DNA from: an uncultured Oscillospiraceae bacterium
Lineage (GTDB): Bacteria; Bacillota; Clostridia; Oscillospirales; Oscillospiraceae
Length of the DNA stretch: 34,731 bases
Assembly (NCBI GenBank): GCA_944386855.1
Contig: CALXCR010000027.1
Coordinates: 1-34,731 of the forward strand
Reading direction: 5' to 3'
Shown here: piece by piece, positions 15,949 through 24,039 of the stretch
How positions within the stretch are numbered: position 1 is the first letter of the stretch
Layout of the letters: every line of letters begins with the position of its first letter
Position numbers and translations under genes: made by a program
The notes under the pieces: model-generated
The model's database searches: none
Told to the model about the DNA's origin: nothing
What the model saw: only the letters and a program-made list of their open reading frames with translations

Positions 15949-16524
15949 ATGAGGCGTTTTTATTCGATACTCTGCGTAATCTTTTTTTCTCTTTCGCTCG
16001 GCTCCTGCTCCTCCGTTTCGGCCAAAGCCAACATGGAGGAAATACGCGGCTTTTTATCGTCATGCGGAAATATGGAGATCAGGGCGGCCGTCACCGCCGA
16101 TTACGGCGATCGCGTGTTTGAATACACTCTGAAATATTCCGGCACGAGCGATAGCGGCGTTATCGAAATCATATCGCCCGACATCGTCGCCGGCGTGCGC
16201 GCACATGTGTCGTTTGACGACGGGATAAAGCTTGAGTACGACGGCGTCTCTTTAGATACGGGGAAACTTTATGAGGATGGGCTTTCGCCGGTCGACGCCA
16301 TACCGGTCATGCTCAGGCAGTGGACCGAGGGGTATGTGTCCGACTGCTCATCGGAAAAATACGGCGATACCGACTGCACTGCCGCTACGATAGCGGTATC
16401 GGACGAGGTAACGCTGCGCACATGGTTTGACAGCGCGTCGCTGCTTCCCGTACACTCCGAGCTTGCTTACAACGGATTTGTCGTAATAAACTGCGATTTT
16501 GAAAACATCTCAACACAGCAATAA
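15949..16524 (+). CDS. GerS-like lipoprotein
   Basis: A 191-residue secreted lipoprotein: signal peptide 1-19 with lipobox L17-G-S-C20, then a beta-rich body of LolA-like appearance (alternating strands, FDDGIKLEYDGV, SSLLPVHSEL-type ending). Directly downstream is alr. In C. difficile the germination lipoprotein GerS is encoded immediately before alr2, and the same gene order here makes an orthologous role in spore germination (cortex hydrolysis) likely, though sequence identity is not evident by eye. GTTGAGGTG precedes ATG 15949. It may instead be a general envelope lipoprotein if the host does not sporulate. Confidence 0.65.
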   Translation: MRRFYSILCVIFFSLSLGSCSSVSAKANMEEIRGFLSSCGNMEIRAAVTADYGDRVFEYTLKYSGTSDSGVIEIISPDIVAGVRAHVSFDDGIKLEYDGVSLDTGKLYEDGLSPVDAIPVMLRQWTEGYVSDCSSEKYGDTDCTAATIAVSDEVTLRTWFDSASLLPVHSELAYNGFVVINCDFENISTQQ

Positions 16525-16527
16525 AAA

Positions 16528-16551
16528 ACCGATGCTTAAAACGGCATCGGT
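16528..16551. terminator. Hairpin between lipoprotein gene and alr
   Basis: ACCGATGC (16528-16535) pairs with GCATCGGT (16544-16551). The only T run lies on the minus side (A run at 16523-16528 on plus), so it looks like a terminator for antisense transcription, or an mRNA 3' stem, rather than a plus-strand stop. Confidence 0.5.
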
Positions 16552-16601
16552 GTACAATACATATAGATAGAGCCGCGCTACACGGCGGAACGGAGAAAAC
16601 A

Positions 16602-17726
16602 ATGACTGCTAAAGACAGGACATGGGCCGAAATAAGCCTTGAGAATATAAAATACAACTACGCTTCCATAAAAAGCCGCCTGAGTTCCGGCGTTGAACTT
16701 CTCGGCGTCGTAAAAGCCGACGCATACGGACACGGCGCCGTGCCCGTGGCACATGCAATTGTGAGCGCCGGCTGCAAATACCTCGCCGTCGCGACCGACT
16801 GCGAGGCGCTTGAACTCCGCCGAGCGGGTATATCATCGGAGATAATCATTTTGGGATACACATCGCCGGGATCGACCGAATCGCTGATAGAAAACAATAT
16901 TATACAGTCGGTCTCCGACTATGAGACGGCGCGTCTCATGTCCGACTTGGCCGTGAAACTCGACAAAAAGCTGCGCATACATATAAAAATGGACACAGGT
17001 ATGGGCAGGCTTGGCTTTACCTGCCGCGGCGGCGTATTCGATATTGACTCCGCGCTACGCGTTCTAAAGCTCCCGGGGCTTTCACCGGAAGGCATATTTA
17101 CGCATTTCGCCGTATCGGAGGTCATTTCTTCCGATTATACGGACAGGCAGTTTGAAGCGTTTATAAGCGGCATAGACGAGCTTGAACGCAAAAGCAGGAT
17201 AAAATTTAAGGTGCGTCACTGCTCAAACAGCGGCGCCGTTTGCAGTCACGGAAACATGCAGCTCGATATGGTGCGTCCCGGTATACTGCTGTACGGCCTG
17301 TATCCCGGCGATGACCGCGATATACCGCTCCGCCCCGCGATGCAGCTGAAAACACGCATCATACATATAAGCGAGGCAGAACCCGGCTGGAGCATAAGCT
17401 ACGGCAGAAAGTACACGGCCGAGACGAAGCGCAAAATTGCCGTTGTCCCCATCGGCTATGCTGACGGGCTGCACCGCGTGCTGTCGGGAAAGATTGATAT
17501 GCTCGTAAACGGCCGGCGCGTGCCGCAGGTCGGAAACATCTGCATGGATATGTGCATGATAGACGTTACGGACGCCGGCGATGTCGCGATCGGCGACGTT
17601 GTCACGGTGTTCGGAAGCGACGAAGCCGAGAATATTTCCGCAGAGGAGCTCGCAGAAAAAGCCGGAACTATACATTATGAGCTTTTATGCGCCGTATCAA
17701 AGCGCATACCGCGCGTTTACATCTGA
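16602..17726 (+). CDS. alr: Alanine racemase
   Basis: A 374-residue fold-III PLP enzyme that interconverts L- and D-alanine for peptidoglycan, and in sporulating Clostridia also influences the response of spores to alanine. PLP lysine K38 lies in VVKADAYGHG; the second catalytic residue is Y267 in ISYGRKY; the C-terminal beta domain shows GNICMDMCMIDVT. Length and motifs are complete. ATG 16602 follows a GGAG at good distance. By position it is equivalent to alr2 of C. difficile (next to gerS). Confidence 0.96.
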   Translation: MTAKDRTWAEISLENIKYNYASIKSRLSSGVELLGVVKADAYGHGAVPVAHAIVSAGCKYLAVATDCEALELRRAGISSEIIILGYTSPGSTESLIENNIIQSVSDYETARLMSDLAVKLDKKLRIHIKMDTGMGRLGFTCRGGVFDIDSALRVLKLPGLSPEGIFTHFAVSEVISSDYTDRQFEAFISGIDELERKSRIKFKVRHCSNSGAVCSHGNMQLDMVRPGILLYGLYPGDDRDIPLRPAMQLKTRIIHISEAEPGWSISYGRKYTAETKRKIAVVPIGYADGLHRVLSGKIDMLVNGRRVPQVGNICMDMCMIDVTDAGDVAIGDVVTVFGSDEAENISAEELAEKAGTIHYELLCAVSKRIPRVYI

Positions 17727-17868
17727 AACACGGCCTCTATCGCCCGGAACATGCCTCGTGGCTCTCTAACATATACAGGCCGCGCGGCATATTATAGGTC
17801 AGGGCGGTTTTACGCCCCATGCACGGCGCAACGGATATGCAGGATATATTTTAATTATTTCGTATATT

Positions 17869-17927
17869 TTGTTTTGCTTTGTGAAAGAATTATAGTAGTC
17901 CGGTTACATAAACGAATTTGTTGTAAC
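17869..17927 (+). promoter_or_regulatory. Candidate mazF promoter with inverted repeat
   Basis: TATAGT (17891-17896) is a fair -10 with a weak TTGTTT (17869-17874) 16 nt before. Downstream, GTTACA (17903-17908) and TGTAAC (17922-17927) form a 6-bp inverted repeat that could be an operator. The rest of the gap 17727-17962 shows nothing convincing, and in particular no antitoxin gene. Confidence 0.35.
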
Positions 17928-17962
17928 TGCGGCAACTATACTTCGTCGGAGAGTGAAGCTGT

Positions 17963-18322
17963 ATGTTAAACGGAGTCAAACGCGGAGATATTTATTACGC
18001 GGATCTAAGTCCGGTCGTCGGCAGTGAGCAGGGCGGTATGCGCCCCGTACTTATCGTGCAAAACGACACCGGCAACAGGCACAGCCCAACCGTTATCGCG
18101 GCTGCCATCACCTCGCAGATCAACAAAGCCCGTCTTCCGACTCATATCGAACTTGAGGCGAAAAGCTTTGGCCTTACAAAGGATTCCGTAGTCCTCCTTG
18201 AGCAGATCAGGACTATCGATAAAAAGCGTCTTAAAGAACGGATGGGCAAACTTGACGACGAGCTGATGAACAAGGTCGACAATGCCATTGCCGTGAGCTT
18301 TGGGCTTTCGTCTAATCTATAA
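17963..18322 (+). CDS. mazF: MazF/NdoA-type endoribonuclease
   Basis: A 119-residue PemK/MazF-fold mRNA interferase, very close in pattern to Bacillus Ndo[29 protein letters not shown], then [30 protein letters not shown]. NdoA-type enzymes cut single-stranded RNA at UACAU-like sites and are held in check by the antitoxin MazE/NdoAI. No such antitoxin is found in the 236 nt upstream, so the toxin stands alone here. Start ATG 17963 with GGAGAGTG before it. It ends in its own terminator, convergent with the phage-like cluster. Confidence 0.94.
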   Translation: MLNGVKRGDIYYADLSPVVGSEQGGMRPVLIVQNDTGNRHSPTVIAAAITSQINKARLPTHIELEAKSFGLTKDSVVLLEQIRTIDKKRLKERMGKLDDELMNKVDNAIAVSFGLSSNL

Positions 18323-18330
18323 TTATGAAA

Positions 18331-18367
18331 AAACGCCGGAATGTGTGAGCATTCCGGCGTTTGTTTC
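18331..18367. terminator. Terminator between mazF and phage-like cluster
   Basis: AAACGCCGGAATG (18331-18343) pairs with CATTCCGGCGTTT (18350-18362) around a 6-nt loop, followed by GTTTCT and preceded by an A run. It can act for mazF and, from the other side, for the phage-like operon. Confidence 0.88.
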
Positions 18368-18479
18368 TGTTAAAACGCGGTTTGACGGCCTTCAGGGCTA
18401 ACGTATGGCGTCTACCCGGAATTTACAGTCCCGCTATGTGTACCGGATCTGTACGTCACATCGCACGCGGTGTCAAGGT

Positions 18480-19019
18480 TTACATAATGTCACAATCGCG
18501 CCGTCCGGGCATTTCCGGCTTTCTGCCGGTGTCTGCCTCCGCGCTTTTTAGTTTCCGTGCTGTGAGCTTCATCTGCGCTTCCGACTCCGTCACGCCCATT
18601 GCGGAGAGCTGAGCCGGCGACGGCATGACGCCGGCGTCGAGAAGCGTCCTGCCGCTCCACTCAAGAAGCTTTCTCGTCTCCTCCGCCATAGGACGCGGCG
18701 GCGCGATCCCGTAGACGTCTTTCATGGCATCCTCGCACGAGGATTCCCAGTCGTCCGCCTTCTCCTCAAATTTTTCGATGGTCTCCCTGTTTTCTATCGC
18801 CCAGCTCTCAAGCGACTTGAGCTCATGCAGCATCGACTGCATCGTATCGAGCAGATTGTCGGCCGCGGCATACTCTCCGCTCTCGCGAAGGCGTCTGATC
18901 TCGTCAGACGCCCTTACGGCGAGTTTCATGCGCCTGTCTTCCGCCATGCCGCGAAGCTGTTCCACGCCGGAGGCCTGCGCCGTATCGCCGTTTATAATCC
19001 TTCTTTCGCTGTCCGCCAT
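18480..19019 (-). CDS. Helical protein of unknown function, last gene of the phage-like cluster
   Basis: A 179-residue, charged, almost wholly alpha-helical protein, with long amphipathic stretches around 20-100 (for example EIRRLRESGEYAAADNLLDTMQSMLHELKSLESW) suggesting coiled coil, and a basic Arg/Lys-rich tail. I do not recognise a family. ATG 19019 is chosen over an in-frame ATG at 19052 because GAGGAGG (19024-19030) precedes it. It is the final gene of the operon after the endolysin, a position where phages often carry accessory or host-interaction genes; here it could equally serve particle assembly. No signal peptide or membrane segment. Confidence 0.7.
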   Translation of the reverse strand: MADSERRIINGDTAQASGVEQLRGMAEDRRMKLAVRASDEIRRLRESGEYAAADNLLDTMQSMLHELKSLESWAIENRETIEKFEEKADDWESSCEDAMKDVYGIAPPRPMAEETRKLLEWSGRTLLDAGVMPSPAQLSAMGVTESEAQMKLTARKLKSAEADTGRKPEMPGRRDCDIM

Positions 19020-19030
19020 GATTTCCTCCT

Positions 19031-19816
19031 CTAACCCAAAATGGTTTTCCATGTTTTTACGCCCGCTATGCCGTCGACCGGTCCGCAGGCCGTATTATAT
19101 TTTTGGAAGCTTACGACCGCATTATGCGTGTCATCCCCAAAAACACCGTCGTCGGCGGCTTTGCCGCATGAGTAGCCCTTTGCTATGAGAAGCTGCTGCA
19201 GTGACCGCACCTGCTCACCGCTGCTGCCTTTTGATATCTCCTGAAGCTCTACTTTTATTTTCGTCACGCCGGACGCCTCCTCATCGTATTCTATAAATTT
19301 AAGCTTTCCGTGTTTTTCCCATGTCCGTGTCGGATATCCGCTTTTTGAGCCGATATTGCCTACGGCTGTTATCACGACGCCGCCGGAAAACGCCGGCGTC
19401 GCCTCTACGGCGAGTCCGTCCCCTATATATACGCCGCAATGGCCAAGCATCCATAGATACTCGCCCTCCGCAATGCTGTCAAGACTCCCGGATACATCCG
19501 TACAGCAGTTTAAAAGGCCGTCCTCATTTACGTCGGGCACGCCGTTTACCGCGTAGCCGGCGCCGCCGTATACTTTTGTTGCGTCACCCTGCCAGCCCCA
19601 GAGAATGCCTTTTACAAGTCCGCAGCAATCGAACATAAAGCCGCTGCCGCCGGTCTCGCGCGCGGCCTTTTCAAAACGCGCGTTGCCCGCGTATGACGAC
19701 AGTGCTCGGCCGATGTTCGATTCCGTCACCGGCCATCCCCATGTGCCGAGCATATACGCGGTCCTGTAATGTTCGGCTGTTTCCTTCATCGCAGACGCAA
19801 ATTCTTTTCCCGTCAT
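19031..19816 (-). CDS. Endolysin: NlpC/P60-like peptidase with peptidoglycan-binding domain
   Basis: A 261-residue cell-wall hydrolase. The N-terminal domain carries the Cys-His signature of NlpC/P60-like (CHAP-like) amidases/endopeptidases, FDCCG (D63, C64, C65) and LGHCGVYIG (H126). The C-terminal domain (about 200-261) is a PG_binding_1 repeat (SKGSSGEQVRSLQQLLIAKGY). It has no signal peptide, as expected of an endolysin released through a holin. ATG 19816 follows GGAGTG, and the holin stop TGA shares its last base with this start, so lysis genes are coupled. The presence of a complete catalytic pair argues that the lysis function is maintained. Confidence 0.88.
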   Translation of the reverse strand: MTGKEFASAMKETAEHYRTAYMLGTWGWPVTESNIGRALSSYAGNARFEKAARETGGSGFMFDCCGLVKGILWGWQGDATKVYGGAGYAVNGVPDVNEDGLLNCCTDVSGSLDSIAEGEYLWMLGHCGVYIGDGLAVEATPAFSGGVVITAVGNIGSKSGYPTRTWEKHGKLKFIEYDEEASGVTKIKVELQEISKGSSGEQVRSLQQLLIAKGYSCGKAADDGVFGDDTHNAVVSFQKYNTACGPVDGIAGVKTWKTILG

Positions 19817-20019
19817 CACTCCGCCTCCGATCGCGGCAGGTTCATGACGGCGGCAATCGCCGCCGCAACCGCCGTTGTGACTATCGACACCGACAGCGCG
19901 CGAAAAGTCTCGAAATCGGCTATGCCGTTTGACGTTATCTGCGCCGCCAGCGATCCGATGAACGCCTGAAATGCCGTTCTCAGCGTCCGTTTTAAACATT
20001 CCTTTGTACTTTGCTTCAC
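19816..20019 (-). CDS. Holin (r1t-like)
   Basis: A 67-residue membrane protein with two hydrophobic helices (about 15-30 and 42-60), a basic N-terminus and an acidic tail, in the style of phage r1t-type holins (RTAFQAFIGSLAAQI). It should form the membrane lesion that lets the endolysin reach the wall. It overlaps the gene before it by 4 bp and the endolysin by 1 base. Confidence 0.75.
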   Translation of the reverse strand: MKQSTKECLKRTLRTAFQAFIGSLAAQITSNGIADFETFRALSVSIVTTAVAAAIAAVMNLPRSEAE

Positions 20020-20312
20020 TGTTTTGCCTCCTTATTTATCTCGTCTATCCTCCTGTGAGCCTGCTTTATCGACTCCTCCGCCTTTATGATCCTCTCTCTG
20101 TTTTCCCGGATATCGCTTTTTACGTCTTTTATGTCCATCCGTATGCTTTTTACGCCCTGATCTATATCCTCGAGCTTTACCATCACGGTCGCGATCTGAA
20201 GCGAATCCTCCTTTGTGTCCTTTCTGCTCGTCCTTCTCATATTCACAGTGCCCTGATAAACCGCAAAAGCGAGTGACAGTGCCGATATGATAACGGCAAT
20301 TTCCGCAGTCAT
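20016..20312 (-). CDS. XhlA-like lysis-associated membrane protein
   Basis: A 98-residue protein with one membrane helix at the N-terminus (AEIAVIISALSLAFAVY) and a long charged coiled coil (about 35-95, IDQGVKSIRMDIKDVKSDI), as in the XhlA (haemolysin XhlA) proteins found beside holins in Bacillus prophages. They assist lysis or anchor lysis complexes. ATG 20312 after GGTGAG is preferred over an in-frame ATG at 20360, which would run back into the fibre gene. It lies between the fibre and the holin. Confidence 0.7.
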   Translation of the reverse strand: MTAEIAVIISALSLAFAVYQGTVNMRRTSRKDTKEDSLQIATVMVKLEDIDQGVKSIRMDIKDVKSDIRENRERIIKAEESIKQAHRRIDEINKEAKQ

Positions 20313-20322
20313 GATCTCACCG

Positions 20323-21396
20323 CTACATCTGCTCGGCGCAGACGACTCCGGCAAATCCACACCACACTATCGGATCGCCCGACGTGCCGCCGGATATCGT
20401 CAGATCTACGCACAAACCCGTCGCACCCGCACTCACAAGCGTCGCAGCCGTCGGAACGATGCCGCTTTTGCCCGAGGCGTATACAGTGCCATAATTTGTT
20501 ATTGCGAGCTGGGCGTCTGTTTTCATCTGAACCGGCGTCGGGATCAGTACTCTCGCCTGTGTCGTGCTTTTTACATAACCGCTAGCGGGGATCGCATCCT
20601 CCGCGAGCGGAAGGTAATACCGCTGACATTTTAAGAGTTCATCCGTGTACCTCGCAGGGGGCTCTAGGTGCAGAGTAGACTTTTCGCCTTTTTCAAGCTT
20701 TATGCACTTTATGTCGTACGCCGCCCCCGGTGAAAAGCCGATTATCGCCGTATTGGCGGGGTATTTCGCAGTCTCAAGCGGATCGTATATGAACGTCTCA
20801 GAGATAAGCGTCCAGTCGCTGCCTATATCCTCAAACGACAGCGAGCCGTAATGCGTGCCGTGCGTCGCCGGATCGTATTTGCCGATACCTATCGTCCCGC
20901 TGCCCGTCCCTCTCAAGACCGCACTTATGGTGTATGTACCGTTTGGGAGCGCTTTTTCGAATATCTGCTGAAGCGTTGTCGGGAAAACCCCTGTAAGGCT
21001 TATGTAACCGTCGTTTATGGTAAGCGTGCCCAAATCGTCGCTGATCGGGTTGAAGTACCATCCGTCCAGACAGTAACTGACAGCTCCGTAACTCGTGTTC
21101 CCTCTCTGGTTGACGGGATTCGCAAAATCCCAGTTATACAGTATATTTGGATTTACGCCGCTGTCGCGCTCTACGGCCGACTCGATCGCGCTTTTTATCG
21201 TCCCGCCCGCCGCATCCGCCGCGTCCATCGGTATCTGCGCCGCATCGAGAGAGTCTATCATATTGTTTATAAAGGTCTTCGTCTCGTCATGCAGAAGCTG
21301 CATATCGTCTCTGACCTGTGTTTCGTCCGCCTCATACGTCGGAAAATCGGACTTGTTTTTCCAGCTTTTAGTAAATTCCAGTTTGGAAAGAGCCAT
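20323..21396 (-). CDS. Tail fibre / receptor-binding-like protein
   Basis: A 357-residue structural protein. The N-terminus (1-80) is helical and probably attaches to the particle. At about 80-240 it has a jelly-roll-like carbohydrate-binding module starting NILYNWDFANPVNQRG, a phrase common in Firmicute phage fibre proteins. The C-terminal part (about 245-357) is a compact beta domain rich in Gly/Thr. It is most likely the host-binding fibre. AAAGGAGAGG precedes ATG 21396, 14 nt after the previous gene. Confidence 0.78.
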   Translation of the reverse strand: MALSKLEFTKSWKNKSDFPTYEADETQVRDDMQLLHDETKTFINNMIDSLDAAQIPMDAADAAGGTIKSAIESAVERDSGVNPNILYNWDFANPVNQRGNTSYGAVSYCLDGWYFNPISDDLGTLTINDGYISLTGVFPTTLQQIFEKALPNGTYTISAVLRGTGSGTIGIGKYDPATHGTHYGSLSFEDIGSDWTLISETFIYDPLETAKYPANTAIIGFSPGAAYDIKCIKLEKGEKSTLHLEPPARYTDELLKCQRYYLPLAEDAIPASGYVKSTTQARVLIPTPVQMKTDAQLAITNYGTVYASGKSGIVPTAATLVSAGATGLCVDLTISGGTSGDPIVWCGFAGVVCAEQM

Positions 21397-21410
21397 TATA
21401 CCTCTCCTTT

Positions 21411-23321
21411 CTATCTCTCGTTATTTCTCAGCCTGTATATGACCTCGGCTGAAATTATGGACATATTTTCTCCAGCCCTGCTGTTTTCAAGCTCTATCGT
21501 AAAATGACGTATATGCTTGCAGTACGGTCTCCTTTTAAATATGGCCGCAAAACGGTACACTCCCAAAAACCGGCTTTCGAGATCACGCGGCGCAAGTTTC
21601 CACGTCGACGCGACAAGCGGCGTTTTGTCGGTGCGTTCTCCGATATCGGTTATATATTTGAGGCTTACGACCGATTCCGTATCGGGCCGCAGCGCTATCA
21701 CCGCATCCTCCATGTCTTTGAGCTGATAATATGTGTCAAAGTTCTGTACGGCAAAGCGGTATCGCTTTTCTATCGCCGTATCGGGATCGTAGTCGTAAAA
21801 ACAGCGCTCAAATTTCGTGAGCCTGCCGGACGCGTCCATATGAAACGTCTGTCCTCCGTCCGATATGTACGCCGCGGCGTTTATCCCGTCGAGCTTGAAC
21901 CAGCTCGGCGAATTGCTGTCGCTTATGGAATGATCCCACACATATGTGCTGCCGTTTGCAGTCAGCCAGTAGCGCCGCCCGTCGTCATGCGAGCTCACGG
22001 CGTCTCCGGCCGCAGCAAGATCGCTTAAAAGCCCTCTTTTGCGGCTTCCGCCGTCTATGTTCCGGCTTATGTGCAGAATGCTGTTTTCCCTCGCCGTTGA
22101 CGTATTTGATATATGGTAAACTCCGCGGCGTCTGCTGCAGAACACGAGATTGTTTTCAATAAGCTGTACTGAATCCGGCATATCGCAGCCGATCTTTGCG
22201 TTTATCGTCACATAGTCGAGCGTTATCTTACGGCGGCCGTTCTCCTCTTTTATCGCCCCCTCCGACTTGCCTATCGAATTCTCCCTGAACACGATGAGAA
22301 GCCCCTGCTGCTTGCCGAAGGCCGTTATCGCATCGGCCGTATCGACAACTGTCGTCTGATCGTACGGGAAATAGCTGTCGCCTTCAGGGTCGTCGATACC
22401 GCTCCAGAAATACGCGGCCTTGTTAGTCTCTCCGCCGCCCATAACGATGCATGACACGTCTCCTACAGAATAAGTCGAGGCGCACGTACACTCCATTATC
22501 GAGTCATACGCGTCTGAATTTGTCTTTGTGTACGTTATTTCAACGGCGTTTTCCATATCGTCGATGCCGACCGTGTCAAACGGAGACGTCATGAACGTGA
22601 CGAGTCCCGCCGTGAGATTCACATTGTAGTCAGTGCCCACGCTCTGCGCCTCCCCGTCGACGGTAACGGCGTCCACGCTTGACACCGACCTCTCCGGCAG
22701 GCGGTATATCAGCGTGCCGATCTTAGCTCCGGTGCTGTCAACTCTGTAGCCGGCGTTATACAGCACCTTTTTCTGCCCCGTCAGCCTGTTTTCCGGCTGA
22801 TATTCGTCTCCCGTGTATGTCGTCGGATCTGTCCTGCGCATTATAGTCGGCACAAACGGAGTTATCGTCTCCACGGAAAAAAGACTCTGTGCATTTCCGG
22901 TATGTTTTATCTTTATATATGCGCCGTCCGTCTTGTAATACAGGCATCCGCGGTATTTGAAAAACGTCCCCTTTATCTGCGGCACTCCGCTTTTAATGCT
23001 TACCGGCGTCACCGTCTCCGCGTATGGGTCGGCGTACCATATATTCGTGCCGGCATGGAAGAACATATATCCGAAAAACAGCTCCGAATATGCTGCATAT
23101 CCCGTACCCCTCGTCGCGGCAGAGCTCAGCCACACCTGGCCGTCGCGGCAGCAGAGCGCGCCGCTGTCCCACCATAGATTCAGCATATCGGGCGACTGAT
23201 CCGCCGGAAGGTGGTATTCCAGGTCGCATATGTTGAGTCCCCCGGAGAGCTTTTCGAGCTTTACCGTCTTTTTGGGGCGCGCACTCGGGAGCGCAGCCTG
23301 CTTCGCTTTATTTAAGCTCAT
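21411..23321 (-). CDS. Beta-propeller-like tail protein (P22 gp10/nozzle-like position)
   Basis: A 636-residue beta-rich protein that opens with basic tail-binding residues and then repeats of about 60-70 residues with aromatic/Gly strands (for example LFFGYMFFHAGTNIWYADPY and KGTFFKYRGCLYYKTDGAYIK), consistent with a propeller. Such proteins stand after the head-tail adaptor in podovirus-like prophages, where P22 gp10 (nozzle) also sits. I call it a tail hub or nozzle candidate from position and style. No tape measure or tail tube gene exists here, so it probably joins the portal complex directly. ATG 23321 overlaps a weak ribosome site; the gap to the adaptor gene is 11 nt. Confidence 0.65.
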   Translation of the reverse strand: MSLNKAKQAALPSARPKKTVKLEKLSGGLNICDLEYHLPADQSPDMLNLWWDSGALCCRDGQVWLSSAATRGTGYAAYSELFFGYMFFHAGTNIWYADPYAETVTPVSIKSGVPQIKGTFFKYRGCLYYKTDGAYIKIKHTGNAQSLFSVETITPFVPTIMRRTDPTTYTGDEYQPENRLTGQKKVLYNAGYRVDSTGAKIGTLIYRLPERSVSSVDAVTVDGEAQSVGTDYNVNLTAGLVTFMTSPFDTVGIDDMENAVEITYTKTNSDAYDSIMECTCASTYSVGDVSCIVMGGGETNKAAYFWSGIDDPEGDSYFPYDQTTVVDTADAITAFGKQQGLLIVFRENSIGKSEGAIKEENGRRKITLDYVTINAKIGCDMPDSVQLIENNLVFCSRRRGVYHISNTSTARENSILHISRNIDGGSRKRGLLSDLAAAGDAVSSHDDGRRYWLTANGSTYVWDHSISDSNSPSWFKLDGINAAAYISDGGQTFHMDASGRLTKFERCFYDYDPDTAIEKRYRFAVQNFDTYYQLKDMEDAVIALRPDTESVVSLKYITDIGERTDKTPLVASTWKLAPRDLESRFLGVYRFAAIFKRRPYCKHIRHFTIELENSRAGENMSIISAEVIYRLRNNER

Positions 23322-23332
23322 GGATGCACCGC

Positions 23333-23938
23333 CTATATCCCAGCGGCATAAATGCTGCGCTGCGAACTTGTCTCCGCCGCACTCGTATCGTAAAGACGGG
23401 CTATCCTTGTCTCAAACTCGTTGTGCAGCGCCGTGTATCCGAACTCGTTATCGTCGAGCATGAGGTGTGCGGCGGCATAAAACGCGACGGCGGTATGCGT
23501 GTGCGACGAATTGTCGAGCGTCTCGTCGTCGCTCGGGTCGTCGCCTAGCAGATTCGGGTATCTGTAATACTCAAGCAGCCCGTCGTCGAGCCCTTTTGCG
23601 ACGGCGATCCTGCCGTCGCCTATGAACCGCGCTATATCCATGCGCTCGAGCTTTCCTCCGGCACTGTATAAAATGCCGTTTTTCACCTGATAGCAGTCCT
23701 GCGGGAGCGTATATACGTCGTAATCTCCAAGCGCCGTATGCTCCAGACCGTCGAGTCTTACACATGTCGGTATACGGCGCACCGCCGTCGCTATATACAT
23801 CACGGCGTCGTTTACGAGCGCCGGTATCCTGTTTAAATAGTCTTTCTGATCGTTGTACGTCTCGTCTATCGTCTCGCCTGAAAGCGAATATCTGTTTATA
23901 AGTTGCAAAACGTACTTTTTTATCCATCCGTAAGTCAT
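23333..23938 (-). CDS. Head-tail adaptor-like protein
   Basis: A 201-residue protein (MTYGWIKKYVLQLINRYSL...) with mostly helical N- and C-terminal parts around a small beta core. The start (many phage connector proteins begin with a similar helix pair) and the position between major capsid and tail protein suggest the ring adaptor below the portal, as P22 gp4. ATG 23938 is chosen because GGAG lies 7-8 nt before it; in-frame codons up to 24031 would run through the strong hairpin. Not identified from a catalytic motif, so moderate confidence. Confidence 0.68.
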   Translation of the reverse strand: MTYGWIKKYVLQLINRYSLSGETIDETYNDQKDYLNRIPALVNDAVMYIATAVRRIPTCVRLDGLEHTALGDYDVYTLPQDCYQVKNGILYSAGGKLERMDIARFIGDGRIAVAKGLDDGLLEYYRYPNLLGDDPSDDETLDNSSHTHTAVAFYAAAHLMLDDNEFGYTALHNEFETRIARLYDTSAAETSSQRSIYAAGI

Positions 23939-23964
23939 TTCATCATCTCCGCTCCTGTTTACGG

Positions 23965-23997
23965 TTCGATCCATGGCGCTTTTCGCCATGGATCGAA
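23965..23997. other. Perfect 14-bp stem-loop after major capsid gene
   Basis: TTCGATCCATGGCG (23965-23978) and CGCCATGGATCGAA (23984-23997) form a perfect 14-bp stem with a 5-nt loop between the major capsid and adaptor genes. No T run follows on either strand, so it is not a usual terminator. It could stabilise the 3' end of a capsid mRNA or be an RNA processing site. Confidence 0.75.
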
Positions 23998-24039
23998 GTC
24001 TTGTTATGTTTCGCCCGCATAATACGGGCATTTTGCCTG

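Noticed and set aside
17751..17969. 72-codon frame before mazF as a possible MazE antitoxin
   Set aside because: Composition (Cys/Tyr/Phe-rich) is unlike any antitoxin, there is no ribosome site, and it overlaps the mazF start in another frame.
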